Shown here piece by piece: positions 53,858 through 62,626 of a DNA stretch of 64,000 bases. Every line of letters starts with the position of its first letter. Position 1 is the first letter of the stretch. This DNA comes from Clostridiales bacterium (GTDB lineage Bacteria > Bacillota > Clostridia > Lachnospirales > Lachnospiraceae). The stretch is from the NCBI GenBank assembly GCA_012839295.1, contig DUNO01000010.1, forward strand, positions 1 to 64,000, given 5' to 3'. A program made the translations under genes and the position numbers. The notes beneath the pieces were generated by a model. It ran no database searches. It was given only the letters and a program-made list of their open reading frames with translations, and was not told the origin of the DNA.

Positions 53858-53871
53858 ATTACATATGTAAT
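53858..53871. promoter_or_regulatory. Perfect 14-bp palindrome, possible operator
   Basis: ATTACATATGTAAT reads the same on both strands. It lies in the 289-base spacer before the first glycosyltransferase gene, where no gene is visible and only a lone TATAAT (54067-54072) without a good -35 hints at a promoter. Confidence 0.4.
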
Positions 53872-54101
53872 TAGATGATCGGAAAAGGAAGGAAAAAGAG
53901 TAGTACAGCCATCGGGTACAGGAAGTTAGCAGGTATTTGTGGGCTTAGTAGGGGTGTGAAATCAAGAAATAAATCCAACCAGTGAAAAATGATGTATAGG
54001 ATATTACCATTGGATTAAGATTTTCATGAGTTTATACACATGTGGCCATATTTGCTGCATGGAGTTTATAATTATTATGTTTTATAATGAAGGAAAGTAT
54101 G

Positions 54102-55049
54102 ATGCAGATATCAGTAGTAATGACAACCTATAATGGAGAAGCATTTATAAATCAGCAATTAGATTCGATCATAAAGCAGACTTTATTGCCTGATGAGATT
54201 CTGGTATGTGATGACTATTCAAATGATAGCACTTGGGGCATATTGGAATCCTATCAGATAAAATATCCGGAATTAATACATATATGCAAAAATGAAAAGA
54301 ATATTGGATTTGAACATAATTTTCTTAATTTACTTAAGAAAGCAGAAGGGGACATTATTTTTTTATCAGATCAGGATGATGTATGGTATTCAAATAAGAT
54401 CAAAAGTATGTATCAAATGTTTGAGCGAAATCCTAATATATTAGCATTATCAACGGCTTATGATTTGATAGATGAATATAACAGTACCTATCGGGATATT
54501 CGCAGTGTCGTTTTTAACAATAATAAAAGATTAAAAAAAATCAGTTGGAAAGATTTTGTGATACATCCCAAATATCCGGGGATGGCAATGGCGGTTCGGA
54601 AATCTTTGTTGAATCAGGTCTCCTGGATTGAATTGTCAAAAGTACCGGCACATGACTGGTTGCTGAACTTATTTGCATCAATACATGACGGGATGTATCT
54701 TTGGGATAATATACTTACCAGCTACAGGCAACATAAGTCCAACGTGATAGGTTCGTCTGCTAATAAGCATATATCTGATGCAAGAGCAATGCGTATCTCT
54801 ACAACTGTTAGTTTATTAAAAACCTATGAACTGTTCTTGGAAATATGTGAGAAACAGAAATATGATAATAATAAAATAGAATTAGGCGAGCGATTGACTC
54901 GTATTTGTAAAAAACGCATGGAATTAATTGAAAGCGAGCGCTTATGGGCTTTGATACGTTGGGATATTTCAAATTATAATTATCTAACCCTTCGTACTTT
55001 TTTAGGGGATGTGTATATGGGATTAAAGATAAAGCTGGAAAAGGGGTAA
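54102..55049 (+). CDS. Family 2 glycosyltransferase
   Basis: The 315-residue protein begins MQISVVMTTYNGEAFINQQL and has the GT-A sugar-nucleotide motif FLSDQDDVWY (DxD) near residue 88, as in rhamnosyltransferase-type GT2 enzymes. It would add a sugar to a lipid-linked surface glycan at the membrane. AAGGAAA 6 bases upstream supports the ATG at 54102 over 54087. Codon use is more AT-rich than in the housekeeping region. The acceptor is unknown. Confidence 0.88.
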   Translation: MQISVVMTTYNGEAFINQQLDSIIKQTLLPDEILVCDDYSNDSTWGILESYQIKYPELIHICKNEKNIGFEHNFLNLLKKAEGDIIFLSDQDDVWYSNKIKSMYQMFERNPNILALSTAYDLIDEYNSTYRDIRSVVFNNNKRLKKISWKDFVIHPKYPGMAMAVRKSLLNQVSWIELSKVPAHDWLLNLFASIHDGMYLWDNILTSYRQHKSNVIGSSANKHISDARAMRISTTVSLLKTYELFLEICEKQKYDNNKIELGERLTRICKKRMELIESERLWALIRWDISNYNYLTLRTFLGDVYMGLKIKLEKG

Positions 55050-55053
55050 TGTT

Positions 55054-55437
55054 GTGATTCATATTATAATGGCGACATATAATGGAGAATTATATATTGA
55101 AGAGCAATTAAACTCTATTATAGCTCAAACATACACGGAATGGAAGTTATGGATTCATGATGATGGCTCAACAGATAACACAGTCGCTATCCTGCAGGAT
55201 TATCAGCAAGTATATCCGGATAAAATTGTGATAATAGAATCTGATAATAAACATCTAGGTGCAAAGAAGAATTACGCATATCTTTATGAGCATGTCCCTA
55301 TTGCTGATTATTATGCATTCTGTGACCAGGATGATATCTGGTCACAGGATAAATTAGACGTACTCATGTCATTTGCCGAAGAAAGTGATCAAACCAGACC
55401 AGCGTTGATTTACCATGATATAAATATTCTTCTATAA
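55054..55437 (+). pseudogene. Truncated family 2 glycosyltransferase (N-terminal half)
   Basis: The 127-residue frame starts (GTG) MIHIIMATYNGELYIEEQLN and keeps HDDGSTDNT and FCDQDDIWSQDKLDVL, then stops after YHDINILL. Related enzymes run to about 300 residues, so the C-terminal acceptor part is missing. No in-frame or shifted continuation is visible before rfbA. It begins 4 bases after the previous gene. It could still be translated, but activity is doubtful. Confidence 0.8.
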
Positions 55438-55503
55438 TTACTGGAAGGCTGGCCAAAGCCTATAAATAAATTACAAAATAGAAGCAAAAGCGAGGGATAC
55501 AAG

Positions 55504-56382
55504 ATGAAAGGAATTATATTGGCAGGAGGATCCGGAACAAGATTATATCCGCTGACAATGGTTACATCGAAGCAGCTGCTACCTGTTTATGATAAACCGA
55601 TGATATATTATCCGCTATCTACGTTAATGTTGGCGGGAATTCAAGATATTTTAATCATATCTACTCCACATGATCTTCCTAATTTTAAGGAGCTATTAGG
55701 GGATGGTTCAAATTATGGAATCAATCTCAGTTACGCAGAGCAGCCTTCTCCGGATGGATTGGCTCAGGCATTTTTGATTGGGGAAGAGTTTATTAATGGG
55801 GGTTCCTGTGCAATGATATTAGGGGATAATATATTCCATGGCAGTGGTTTGACAAAACATCTGAAAGCAGCAGTAGCCAGGGAGAACGGTGCAACTGTAT
55901 TCGGTTATTATGTAGATGATCCGGAGCGCTTTGGTATTGTTGAATTCGATCAGACTGGAAAGGCTATCTCTATAGAAGAAAAACCAAGAAATCCAAAATC
56001 TAACTATTGTGTGACTGGATTATATTTTTATGATAAAAGAGTCGTTGATTTAGCAAAGCGAGTTAAGTTTTCTGCAAGAGGAGAGCTTGAAATAACAGAC
56101 CTTAACAGAATGTATCTGGAGGAGGGCTCTCTGAATGTTGTTACCTTGGGGCGTGGTTATGCTTGGCTGGATACGGGAACCATGGATGCTTTGAGTGAAG
56201 CGGCTGAATTCGTTAAGGTTGTTGAGAAGAGGCAGGGGATTCAAATTGCGGCAATTGAGGAAATCGCATATAAGAACGGTTGGATATCCAGAGAAAAATT
56301 ATTGGAAGCTGCTGAGGTTTATGGCAAATCAAACTATGGCGCTCATTTAAAGAGGGTTGTAGAAGGGAAGGTATTGTATTAA
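55504..56382 (+). CDS. rfbA: Glucose-1-phosphate thymidylyltransferase
   Basis: RfbA makes dTDP-glucose, the first step to dTDP-L-rhamnose. The 292-residue protein starts [20 protein letters not shown], with the nucleotide loop GGSGTRLYP, then [20 protein letters not shown] and [16 protein letters not shown], all standard. GAGGG precedes the ATG. rfbC follows, but rfbB and rfbD are not in the window. Confidence 0.97.
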   Translation: MKGIILAGGSGTRLYPLTMVTSKQLLPVYDKPMIYYPLSTLMLAGIQDILIISTPHDLPNFKELLGDGSNYGINLSYAEQPSPDGLAQAFLIGEEFINGGSCAMILGDNIFHGSGLTKHLKAAVARENGATVFGYYVDDPERFGIVEFDQTGKAISIEEKPRNPKSNYCVTGLYFYDKRVVDLAKRVKFSARGELEITDLNRMYLEEGSLNVVTLGRGYAWLDTGTMDALSEAAEFVKVVEKRQGIQIAAIEEIAYKNGWISREKLLEAAEVYGKSNYGAHLKRVVEGKVLY

Positions 56383-56448
56383 AATTATTAGACAAGGTAC
56401 CTAATTTGATGCCATATAAAATACGGGTTAAAATGAAGGGAAATGAAG

Positions 56449-57018
56449 ATGAAAATAATTAAAACAGAAGTTTTAGATGTATACATATTAGAACCAAGAG
56501 TATTTGGGGACAGTAGGGGCTGGTTTATGGAAAGCTGGTCAGACAGGGAACTAAAGAATGCGGGGATATCTTACGATTTTGTACAGGACAACCATTCCTT
56601 TTCTGCACAGAAAGGAACTTTAAGAGGCCTCCATTATCAAAAAGGAGACGCAGCTCAGGCAAAGTTAGTAAGGTGTACGAAAGGAGCAGTCTTAGATGTA
56701 GCAGTAGATATGCGGCAAGGCTCCCCCACTTATAAAAAATGGGTATCGGTAGAGCTTTCTGCTGATAATAAATGCCAGCTAGTGATTCCAAGAGGTTTTT
56801 TGCACGGATTTATCACTTTGACTGACGATGTGGAATTTTTATATAAGGCTGATAATTTTTATAATTATGAGGCCGATAGGAATATTATCTGGAACGACCC
56901 TGAACTCAGTATTGATTGGGGCACTGAAGCGCCAGTTTTATCTGATAAGGATGCAATGGCACCAATGCTGAAGGATAGCGACGTGGATTTTAAATATGAG
57001 AAAACAGTAGAAATGTAG
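56449..57018 (+). CDS. rfbC: dTDP-4-dehydrorhamnose 3,5-epimerase
   Basis: The 189-residue cupin enzyme shows EPRVFGDSRGWFMESWSDRE, QDNHSFSAQKGTLRGLHYQ (catalytic His), GAVLDVAVDMRQGSPTY and PRGFLHGFITLTDD. It acts third in dTDP-L-rhamnose synthesis. AAGGG 8 bases upstream supports the ATG at 56449 over 56443. It pairs with rfbA. Confidence 0.96.
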   Translation: MKIIKTEVLDVYILEPRVFGDSRGWFMESWSDRELKNAGISYDFVQDNHSFSAQKGTLRGLHYQKGDAAQAKLVRCTKGAVLDVAVDMRQGSPTYKKWVSVELSADNKCQLVIPRGFLHGFITLTDDVEFLYKADNFYNYEADRNIIWNDPELSIDWGTEAPVLSDKDAMAPMLKDSDVDFKYEKTVEM

Positions 57019-57128
57019 AATGAAGATTGGTGGGGATTTTGTTCATCTTATGGTGGATAAGCATCCGCGGCACAGGAAACTGTGAATTGTAAAGAGATAG
57101 TTGGATAATCGATGAAAGGAGGATGTTG

Positions 57129-57998
57129 ATGAAGAAAATTTTAATAACGGGCATTAATAGTTATATAGGGACATCCTTTGAACATTGGGTTCGTGGCCGC
57201 CAGGGAGAATATCAGATCAATACGATTAGCTTAAAGACGTCAGAATGGAAAGAACAGAGCTTTGCATCTTATGATATAATCTTTCATGTAGCAGGAATTG
57301 CGCACGTGGACGCCAACGATAGCACCCAGGAGGAGCAGGATACTTATTACCGGGTGAATCGCGATTTAACTATAGAATTGGCGCGAAAGGCAAAGGAAGA
57401 AGGAGTGAAGCAATTAATATTCATGAGTAGTATTATCGTCTATGGTGATAATACCAATCTTGGGGATACGAGGATTATAACCAGGCATACCAAGCCTACC
57501 CCTTCAAATTGCTATGGAGACAGTAAATTGCAAGCAGAACAGGCCATCTTACCGTTGCAATCCGATGAATTTCATGTAGCTATTCTTCGAGCACCCATGA
57601 TCTATGGAAAAGGCTCTAAAGGGAACTACTCCAGACTGGCAGGTTTAGCAACGAAAACAAGAATTTTCCCCAAGATTCAAAACCAAAGAAGCATGTTGCA
57701 TATTGATAATCTTTGTGAATTCATCCGCCTGATTATAGATAATGACGACAGTGGAATCTTCTATCCTCAAAATGAAGAGTATATTTGTACCTCCGAATTG
57801 GTCCGTCAAATAGCCGCCGCTCATGGTAAAATCCTGCACTTGACATCTGCCTTTAATTCATTGCTGTTTCTGTTTGTTCCAAGACGAATCACCAATAAAA
57901 TGTTTGGAACCTTGATCTATGATAAGAGCATGTCACAATATAAAGATAAATATTGCGTTCGTTCGTATGAAGAAACAATTCAATTAACTGAAAGCTAG
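57129..57998 (+). CDS. NAD-dependent sugar epimerase/dehydratase (extended SDR)
   Basis: The 289-residue protein has the Rossmann start KKILITGINSYIGTSFEHWV (GxNxYIG form), IIFHVAGIAHV, MSSIIVYG, and an SDR active site NCYGDSKLQAEQA (Tyr-x3-Lys). AAAGGAGG 6 bases before the ATG at 57129 sets the start. It resembles UDP-GlcNAc/UDP-Glc 4-epimerase or QuiNAc-type reductase families in capsule clusters; the substrate cannot be read. Confidence 0.88.
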   Translation: MKKILITGINSYIGTSFEHWVRGRQGEYQINTISLKTSEWKEQSFASYDIIFHVAGIAHVDANDSTQEEQDTYYRVNRDLTIELARKAKEEGVKQLIFMSSIIVYGDNTNLGDTRIITRHTKPTPSNCYGDSKLQAEQAILPLQSDEFHVAILRAPMIYGKGSKGNYSRLAGLATKTRIFPKIQNQRSMLHIDNLCEFIRLIIDNDDSGIFYPQNEEYICTSELVRQIAAAHGKILHLTSAFNSLLFLFVPRRITNKMFGTLIYDKSMSQYKDKYCVRSYEETIQLTES

Positions 57999-58012
57999 AA
58001 GAGGATTGTATA

Positions 58013-59146
58013 ATGAAGAGAGTTTTGATGGTAGCTTCCGTAGCTTCAATGATAGATCAATTCAATATGGATAATATCGGGATTTTACAAGGTCTTGGAT
58101 ATGAAGTATATGTGGCGGCGAATTTTCTTAACGGGAACACCAGCTCAAAGCAAAGACTGAATGAATTTATTCAGGAATTAGAAGCTCGAGGTGTTATGCA
58201 TCATCAAATTGACTTTGCAAGAAGTGTTACTCATCTATTATCTAATTATAAAGCCTACAAGCAGTTGAGAAGGTTGATTCAAAGCATGGATTTTCAATTT
58301 ATCCATTGCCATTCCCCCATTGGTGGAGTATGTGCCAGGTTATTGGCCCATAAGAATAGGGTCAAGGTAATATATACTGCCCATGGATTTCATTTTTATA
58401 AAGGTGCATCGCCTATGAAGTGGCTGCTATACTATCCGGTGGAACGATGGTTATCCAGATATACGGATGTATTGATCACCGTTAATGAGGAGGATTATGT
58501 TATTGCTCAGTCACTTCATGCAAAGGAGGTTGTAAAAATTCCTGGAATCGGTATTGATTTAAAGAGCTATGAGAATGTGGCTGTGGATATTGGGGGTAAG
58601 AAAAGAGAACTTGGCATTCCGGAAGGAAGCTTCATCGTTCTATCGGTTGGTGAATTAAGCAAGAGAAAAAATCATGAGATTGTAATAAAGGCCTTAGCAG
58701 AATCGAAGCTATCCAATGTCATTTATCTGATCTGTGGCTTGGGAGATAAGGAAGAGTATCTTAGAGGTTTAGCTTCGAGCTTAGGCGTTGATGTGAAATT
58801 TCTTGGCTATCGTAGTGATATAAGGGATATCTATAAGGTTGCCGATTTATTTGTATTCCCATCCTTACAGGAGGGGCTTCCGGTGGCATTGATGGAGGCT
58901 ATGGCAGTAGGGACTCCAGTTATATGCTCCGACATTAGGGGCAACCGCGACTTAATTGATGAACGTATTGGAGAGCAGCGATTAAATCCACGTGATGACA
59001 AAGGTTTTTCAAATGCAATAAGTAATCTTTATTCTGATAAGATGATGCGAAAAAGCAAAGCTGTGTATAATAGAATGAAAATAAAAGGCTTTAGTAAAGA
59101 TAAAGTAAATGATATAATGACAGAGATATATACCAATTTAAGATAA
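58013..59146 (+). CDS. Family 4 glycosyltransferase (GT-B fold)
   Basis: The 377-residue protein has an N-terminal acceptor domain with FIHCHSPIGGVCARL and YTAHGFHFYKGA, and a C-terminal donor domain with LSVGELSKRKNHEIVIKAL and FVFPSLQEGLPVALMEAMAV, whose E-x7-E motif is typical for GT4 (EpsD/EpsF-like). It would extend a surface glycan. It is the last intact gene before the decayed stretch. Confidence 0.93.
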   Translation: MKRVLMVASVASMIDQFNMDNIGILQGLGYEVYVAANFLNGNTSSKQRLNEFIQELEARGVMHHQIDFARSVTHLLSNYKAYKQLRRLIQSMDFQFIHCHSPIGGVCARLLAHKNRVKVIYTAHGFHFYKGASPMKWLLYYPVERWLSRYTDVLITVNEEDYVIAQSLHAKEVVKIPGIGIDLKSYENVAVDIGGKKRELGIPEGSFIVLSVGELSKRKNHEIVIKALAESKLSNVIYLICGLGDKEEYLRGLASSLGVDVKFLGYRSDIRDIYKVADLFVFPSLQEGLPVALMEAMAVGTPVICSDIRGNRDLIDERIGEQRLNPRDDKGFSNAISNLYSDKMMRKSKAVYNRMKIKGFSKDKVNDIMTEIYTNLR

Positions 59147-59166
59147 TTTATTTAATATAATCTTAT

Positions 59167-59200
59167 ATGAATCTACTGGAGAGATAGCTATTGAACATTA
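59167..59200 (+). repeat. 34-bp direct repeat, left copy (methyltransferase fragment)
   Basis: ATGAATCTACTGGAGAGATA and the next 14 bases match 62664-62697 exactly. In the right copy they encode ESTGEIAIEH of the methyltransferase; in the left copy the same frame reads on only to IIEIK then stop. Thus a piece of a methyltransferase gene lies here without the rest. Confidence 0.95.
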
Positions 59201-59215
59201 TATTATTGAGATTAA

Positions 59216-59556
59216 ATGAAGAAGATACAGATATTAATGTCTACATATAATGGTGAAAACATCTAGATGAACAAATTGAGAGCATCCTACAACAAGACTA
59301 CCCAGACCTTTCTCTTTTAATTTGGGATGATGGTTCGACTGATGGTACTTTAGATGCAGCTAAAAGATATGCAGAACAAGATAATCGTATACAGTAATTC
59401 GTAGGGGAGAACATAGGCGCAAAGAATAGTTTTTTTGATTTGATAAACAAAGTTGACCTCCTGGTAGATTACTATGCTTTCTCAGATCAAGATGATATAT
59501 GACTAGCTAATTAAACTGAATTCAGCAATCAATAATATTGTATTTGATGGTCCGTG
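59216..59556 (+). pseudogene. Decayed family 2 glycosyltransferase
   Basis: Pieces of a GT2 N-terminal half can be read: MKKIQILMSTYNGEN, a frameshift, then LDEQIESILQQDYPDLSLLI and WDDGSTDGTLDAAKRYAEQD, a TAA, GENIGAKNSFFDLINKV, DYYAFSDQDDI, then TGA and TAA, and KLNSAINNI in a further frame. At least two frameshifts and three stops make it a clear pseudogene. The C-terminal half is missing. The remaining bases to 59633 show nothing else. Confidence 0.9.
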
Positions 59557-59633
59557 AAGGTATCTGTTCGCTAAAGAAAAGGTAATAGATATTGAAGAGT
59601 AGAGACATAGTATTAAAGAATTGAGGAGATAAA

Positions 59634-60500
59634 ATGAGTGAAGTAGAGGATAGTAAAACTCTTGGCAGCCCACTTGTATCTGTTATTATCAGAACGTGTG
59701 GAAGACCACATATATTAAAAAACGCTATTGAAAGTGTAGTCAATCAAGACTATGCAAATATTGAAATTGTTGTGGTTGAGGATGGTTCGAGCACCTCGGA
59801 GCACGTAGTAAGAGAATGTTGTAAAAAAGTAAGTTTTCAATATTATCACACGGCAGAGAAAGTCGGTAGAACAGTTGTGGGAAATTTGGGTTTACAAAGA
59901 GCTAAAGGTGAGTATTTTAATTTTTTAGATGATGATGATATACTATTTCACCAGCATATAGATGTTTTGGTAAGTGAGGCAGTTAAACACAATAAATTAG
60001 TTGTATATGCTATTGCTGAAGAGCATCAAATTAAAGAAGGTGGTAAGACATCCTATCCTTATAAGGTGAAGAGAAAATTAGTCAAATTTGCTCAGCAATA
60101 TAATAAGTTATTACTATGCTATAAAAATTATTTACCGATACAAAGCGTTATATTTCATCGGTCTTTGTTTGAACAATACGGAGGATTCGACGAAAGTCTT
60201 GACTATATGGAGGACTGGGATATGTGGGTTCGCTATTCGTCAGTTTGTGATTTCTTTTTTGTGCCTCAGATTACTTCAATTTATTATACACCCTATAAAA
60301 ATAGAAAAAAACAGGAACGTGACATTTTAATGAAAGAAGCGAGAAGAAAAATCATTTTAAAGCATTCAAATTATGATGTACATATAAATGCAGAACAAAT
60401 CAACAATGATATGGAGTATATACTTAATGTTTATACAAAAACAGGACTTTTCTTTTATATGAAAAAAATCAGAGACTTATTATTATATAAGGATACGTAA
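59634..60500 (+). CDS. Family 2 glycosyltransferase
   Basis: The 288-residue protein has PLVSVIIRTCGRPHILKNAI, VVVEDGSSTSEH and FLDDDDILF (DxD), then YMEDWDMWVRYS, a common ED motif of GT2 enzymes. GAGGAG precedes the ATG. It is 8 bases before the ABC permease and probably builds the exported glycan. Confidence 0.9.
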   Translation: MSEVEDSKTLGSPLVSVIIRTCGRPHILKNAIESVVNQDYANIEIVVVEDGSSTSEHVVRECCKKVSFQYYHTAEKVGRTVVGNLGLQRAKGEYFNFLDDDDILFHQHIDVLVSEAVKHNKLVVYAIAEEHQIKEGGKTSYPYKVKRKLVKFAQQYNKLLLCYKNYLPIQSVIFHRSLFEQYGGFDESLDYMEDWDMWVRYSSVCDFFFVPQITSIYYTPYKNRKKQERDILMKEARRKIILKHSNYDVHINAEQINNDMEYILNVYTKTGLFFYMKKIRDLLLYKDT

Positions 60501-60508
60501 GGTGGACA

Positions 60509-61300
60509 ATGAAAGATAAAATTAGTAAAAAAACGAGTGAGATTATATTTATTTGGCAATTTGCTATGGATGATTTTAAAGCAAAATATGCTGGGTCGGC
60601 ATTAGGGGGAACGTGGGCTTTTTTGCAGCCTATAATTACGATTGTTCTTTATTGGTTTGTATTTCAATTGGGATTTAAAACACAGTCCGTAGGAGATTTT
60701 CCTTTTATTTTATGGCTATTATCTGGACTTATACCATGGTTCTTTTTTAGTGATGCAATATCAAATGCAACTGCCAGCATGATGGAATATAATTATTTAG
60801 TAAAAAAAGTGTTATTCAATGTAAATATTCTTCCTTTGGCCAAAATAGTATCTTCTTTATTGGTTCATTGCGTGATGATTCTTTTAACAATTATTATATA
60901 TATGTTTTTTGGATATTGGCCTAATGAGTATTACCTTCAAATACCGATGTATGTGATATATACTGTTATATTGGTATCGGGAATTGTATATATTACTGCA
61001 ACCTTATACGTTTTTTTCAAAGATACAATTCAAATTGTGTCAATTGTTTTGCAAGTCATATTTTGGCTGACGCCTATAGTATGGCAATTTGATGTAATGC
61101 CAGCAGTAACAAGAAAAATACTGATATTTAATCCAGTATATTATATTGTAAATGGTTATAGAACTATTTTTATATATAAGCAATGGATTGGGCAAAATGC
61201 TTGGATGACAGTGTATTATTGGGTGATTGCTCTTTTGTTACTAATTGTGGGTCTAAGGTTGTTTGCTAAATGCAGAGAACACTTTGCAGATGTATTATAG
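60509..61300 (+). CDS. ABC-2 type polysaccharide export permease (Wzm/TagG type)
   Basis: The 263-residue protein has six hydrophobic segments and the conserved N-terminal FKAKYAGSALGGTWAFLQPI and later FWLTPIVW and NPVYYIVNGYR, all typical of Wzm/TagG/RfbA permeases. It would carry lipid-linked polysaccharide across the membrane with the ATPase that follows. Its stop is 8 bases before the ATG of that ATPase. Confidence 0.94.
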   Translation: MKDKISKKTSEIIFIWQFAMDDFKAKYAGSALGGTWAFLQPIITIVLYWFVFQLGFKTQSVGDFPFILWLLSGLIPWFFFSDAISNATASMMEYNYLVKKVLFNVNILPLAKIVSSLLVHCVMILLTIIIYMFFGYWPNEYYLQIPMYVIYTVILVSGIVYITATLYVFFKDTIQIVSIVLQVIFWLTPIVWQFDVMPAVTRKILIFNPVYYIVNGYRTIFIYKQWIGQNAWMTVYYWVIALLLLIVGLRLFAKCREHFADVL

Positions 61301-61308
61301 AGGTAGAT

Positions 61309-62616
61309 ATGGAAGAAAATAATGTAATTATTATAGAAAATATAGTGAAAAAATATAATTTATATGCTAAACCTCAAGATAGATTTCGAGAAGCGATGGG
61401 ATTAAAAAAGAAGTCGTTTCATAGTGAATTTTATGCATTGAACGATATTAGTTTTTATGTAAAGAGGGGAGAGACGGTAGGCATTATTGGGACTAACGGT
61501 TCTGGAAAATCCACCTTATTAAAAATTATAACTGGGGTGTTAGTGCCTTCGCAAGGAAACGTCCATGTGCATGGACGTGTATCAGCATTATTGGAGTTAG
61601 GAGCTGGTTTTAATCAGGAATATACAGGCCTTGAAAATATATATTTAAATGGTAGGATGATGGGATATTCAAGGAAGGAAATGGAGAAAAAAGTAGATGC
61701 TATCGTTGAATTTGCAGAAATTGGTGAATTTATAAATCAACCAGTGAAAACATATTCAAGTGGAATGTTTGCTAGGTTAGCATTTGCGGTTGCTATTAAT
61801 GTTGAACCGGATATTTTAATTGTGGATGAAGCTCTTAGTGTTGGTGACTTGTTTTTTCAGAATAAATGCTTTAAGAAGTTTGAGGAATTAAAAAGTAGGA
61901 ATGTTACAATTCTGTTTGTTTCGCACGATATAGCTAGTGTGCGCCAAATGTGTTCACGTGTATTGTGGATAGAAAAAGGGAAACAAATTATTTTTGATCA
62001 GAGTGATAAAGTCTGTGATATGTATATGGATATGAAACGGAAAGATATGAATAAAGCTTTTACAGGAGAGATGAATGAAGAAAGTAAATATCTCGAGTGC
62101 AAAGATAGACATGGAGTTGCAATGTTCCCTAAAATTGTATGGAAAGAATCTTCAATATACTCAGATAAGTTACAAATTGAATCAGCATTCATTACAGATC
62201 GTAAAGGTGTAGTAAATGTACTTGAAATAGATAATAGCTATACGATCCATGTGGTAGTGAGATTAAATGAGGATATAGATAAACTCATAGTTGGAGTTGT
62301 GGTGGAAAATAATAAAGGTATTCCTTTATACGATCTTAATAACTATATTAACACTGGAAAGGTAATAAGAGGTAATCGTGGTCAGATTATAGAAGTAGAA
62401 TTTAGATTTAGGTTACCACGAATTATGAAAGGACAATATCTTATGTCAGCAGCTGTTGCTAAGGGTACACAAGAGCAGCATATTATGTTGACTTGGCTAC
62501 ATGGAATACAGACAATAGAAATTATTAATAATGGTTATAATTCATCCTATATTGAAATACCTTCGGTAGTTGAATGCAATATATATGATGAAGAAAAAGT
62601 AAAATTTGTAGGATAA
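61309..62616 (+). CDS. Polysaccharide ABC transporter ATPase with C-terminal extension (Wzt type)
   Basis: The 435-residue protein has ABC ATPase motifs: Walker A GIIGTNGSGKSTLLKI (about residues 57-72), TGLENIYLNGRMMG, signature TYSSGMFARLAFAV, Walker B ILIVDEALSVGD and the switch His in FVSHD. After about residue 250 comes a beta-rich extension of some 180 residues like the Wzt C-terminal carbohydrate-binding domain. That domain recognises chain ends in O-antigen exporters. AGAGGT precedes the ATG at 61309; the longer frame from 61270 overlaps the permease. Confidence 0.95.
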   Translation: MEENNVIIIENIVKKYNLYAKPQDRFREAMGLKKKSFHSEFYALNDISFYVKRGETVGIIGTNGSGKSTLLKIITGVLVPSQGNVHVHGRVSALLELGAGFNQEYTGLENIYLNGRMMGYSRKEMEKKVDAIVEFAEIGEFINQPVKTYSSGMFARLAFAVAINVEPDILIVDEALSVGDLFFQNKCFKKFEELKSRNVTILFVSHDIASVRQMCSRVLWIEKGKQIIFDQSDKVCDMYMDMKRKDMNKAFTGEMNEESKYLECKDRHGVAMFPKIVWKESSIYSDKLQIESAFITDRKGVVNVLEIDNSYTIHVVVRLNEDIDKLIVGVVVENNKGIPLYDLNNYINTGKVIRGNRGQIIEVEFRFRLPRIMKGQYLMSAAVAKGTQEQHIMLTWLHGIQTIEIINNGYNSSYIEIPSVVECNIYDEEKVKFVG

Positions 62617-62626
62617 GGAGACAGTA

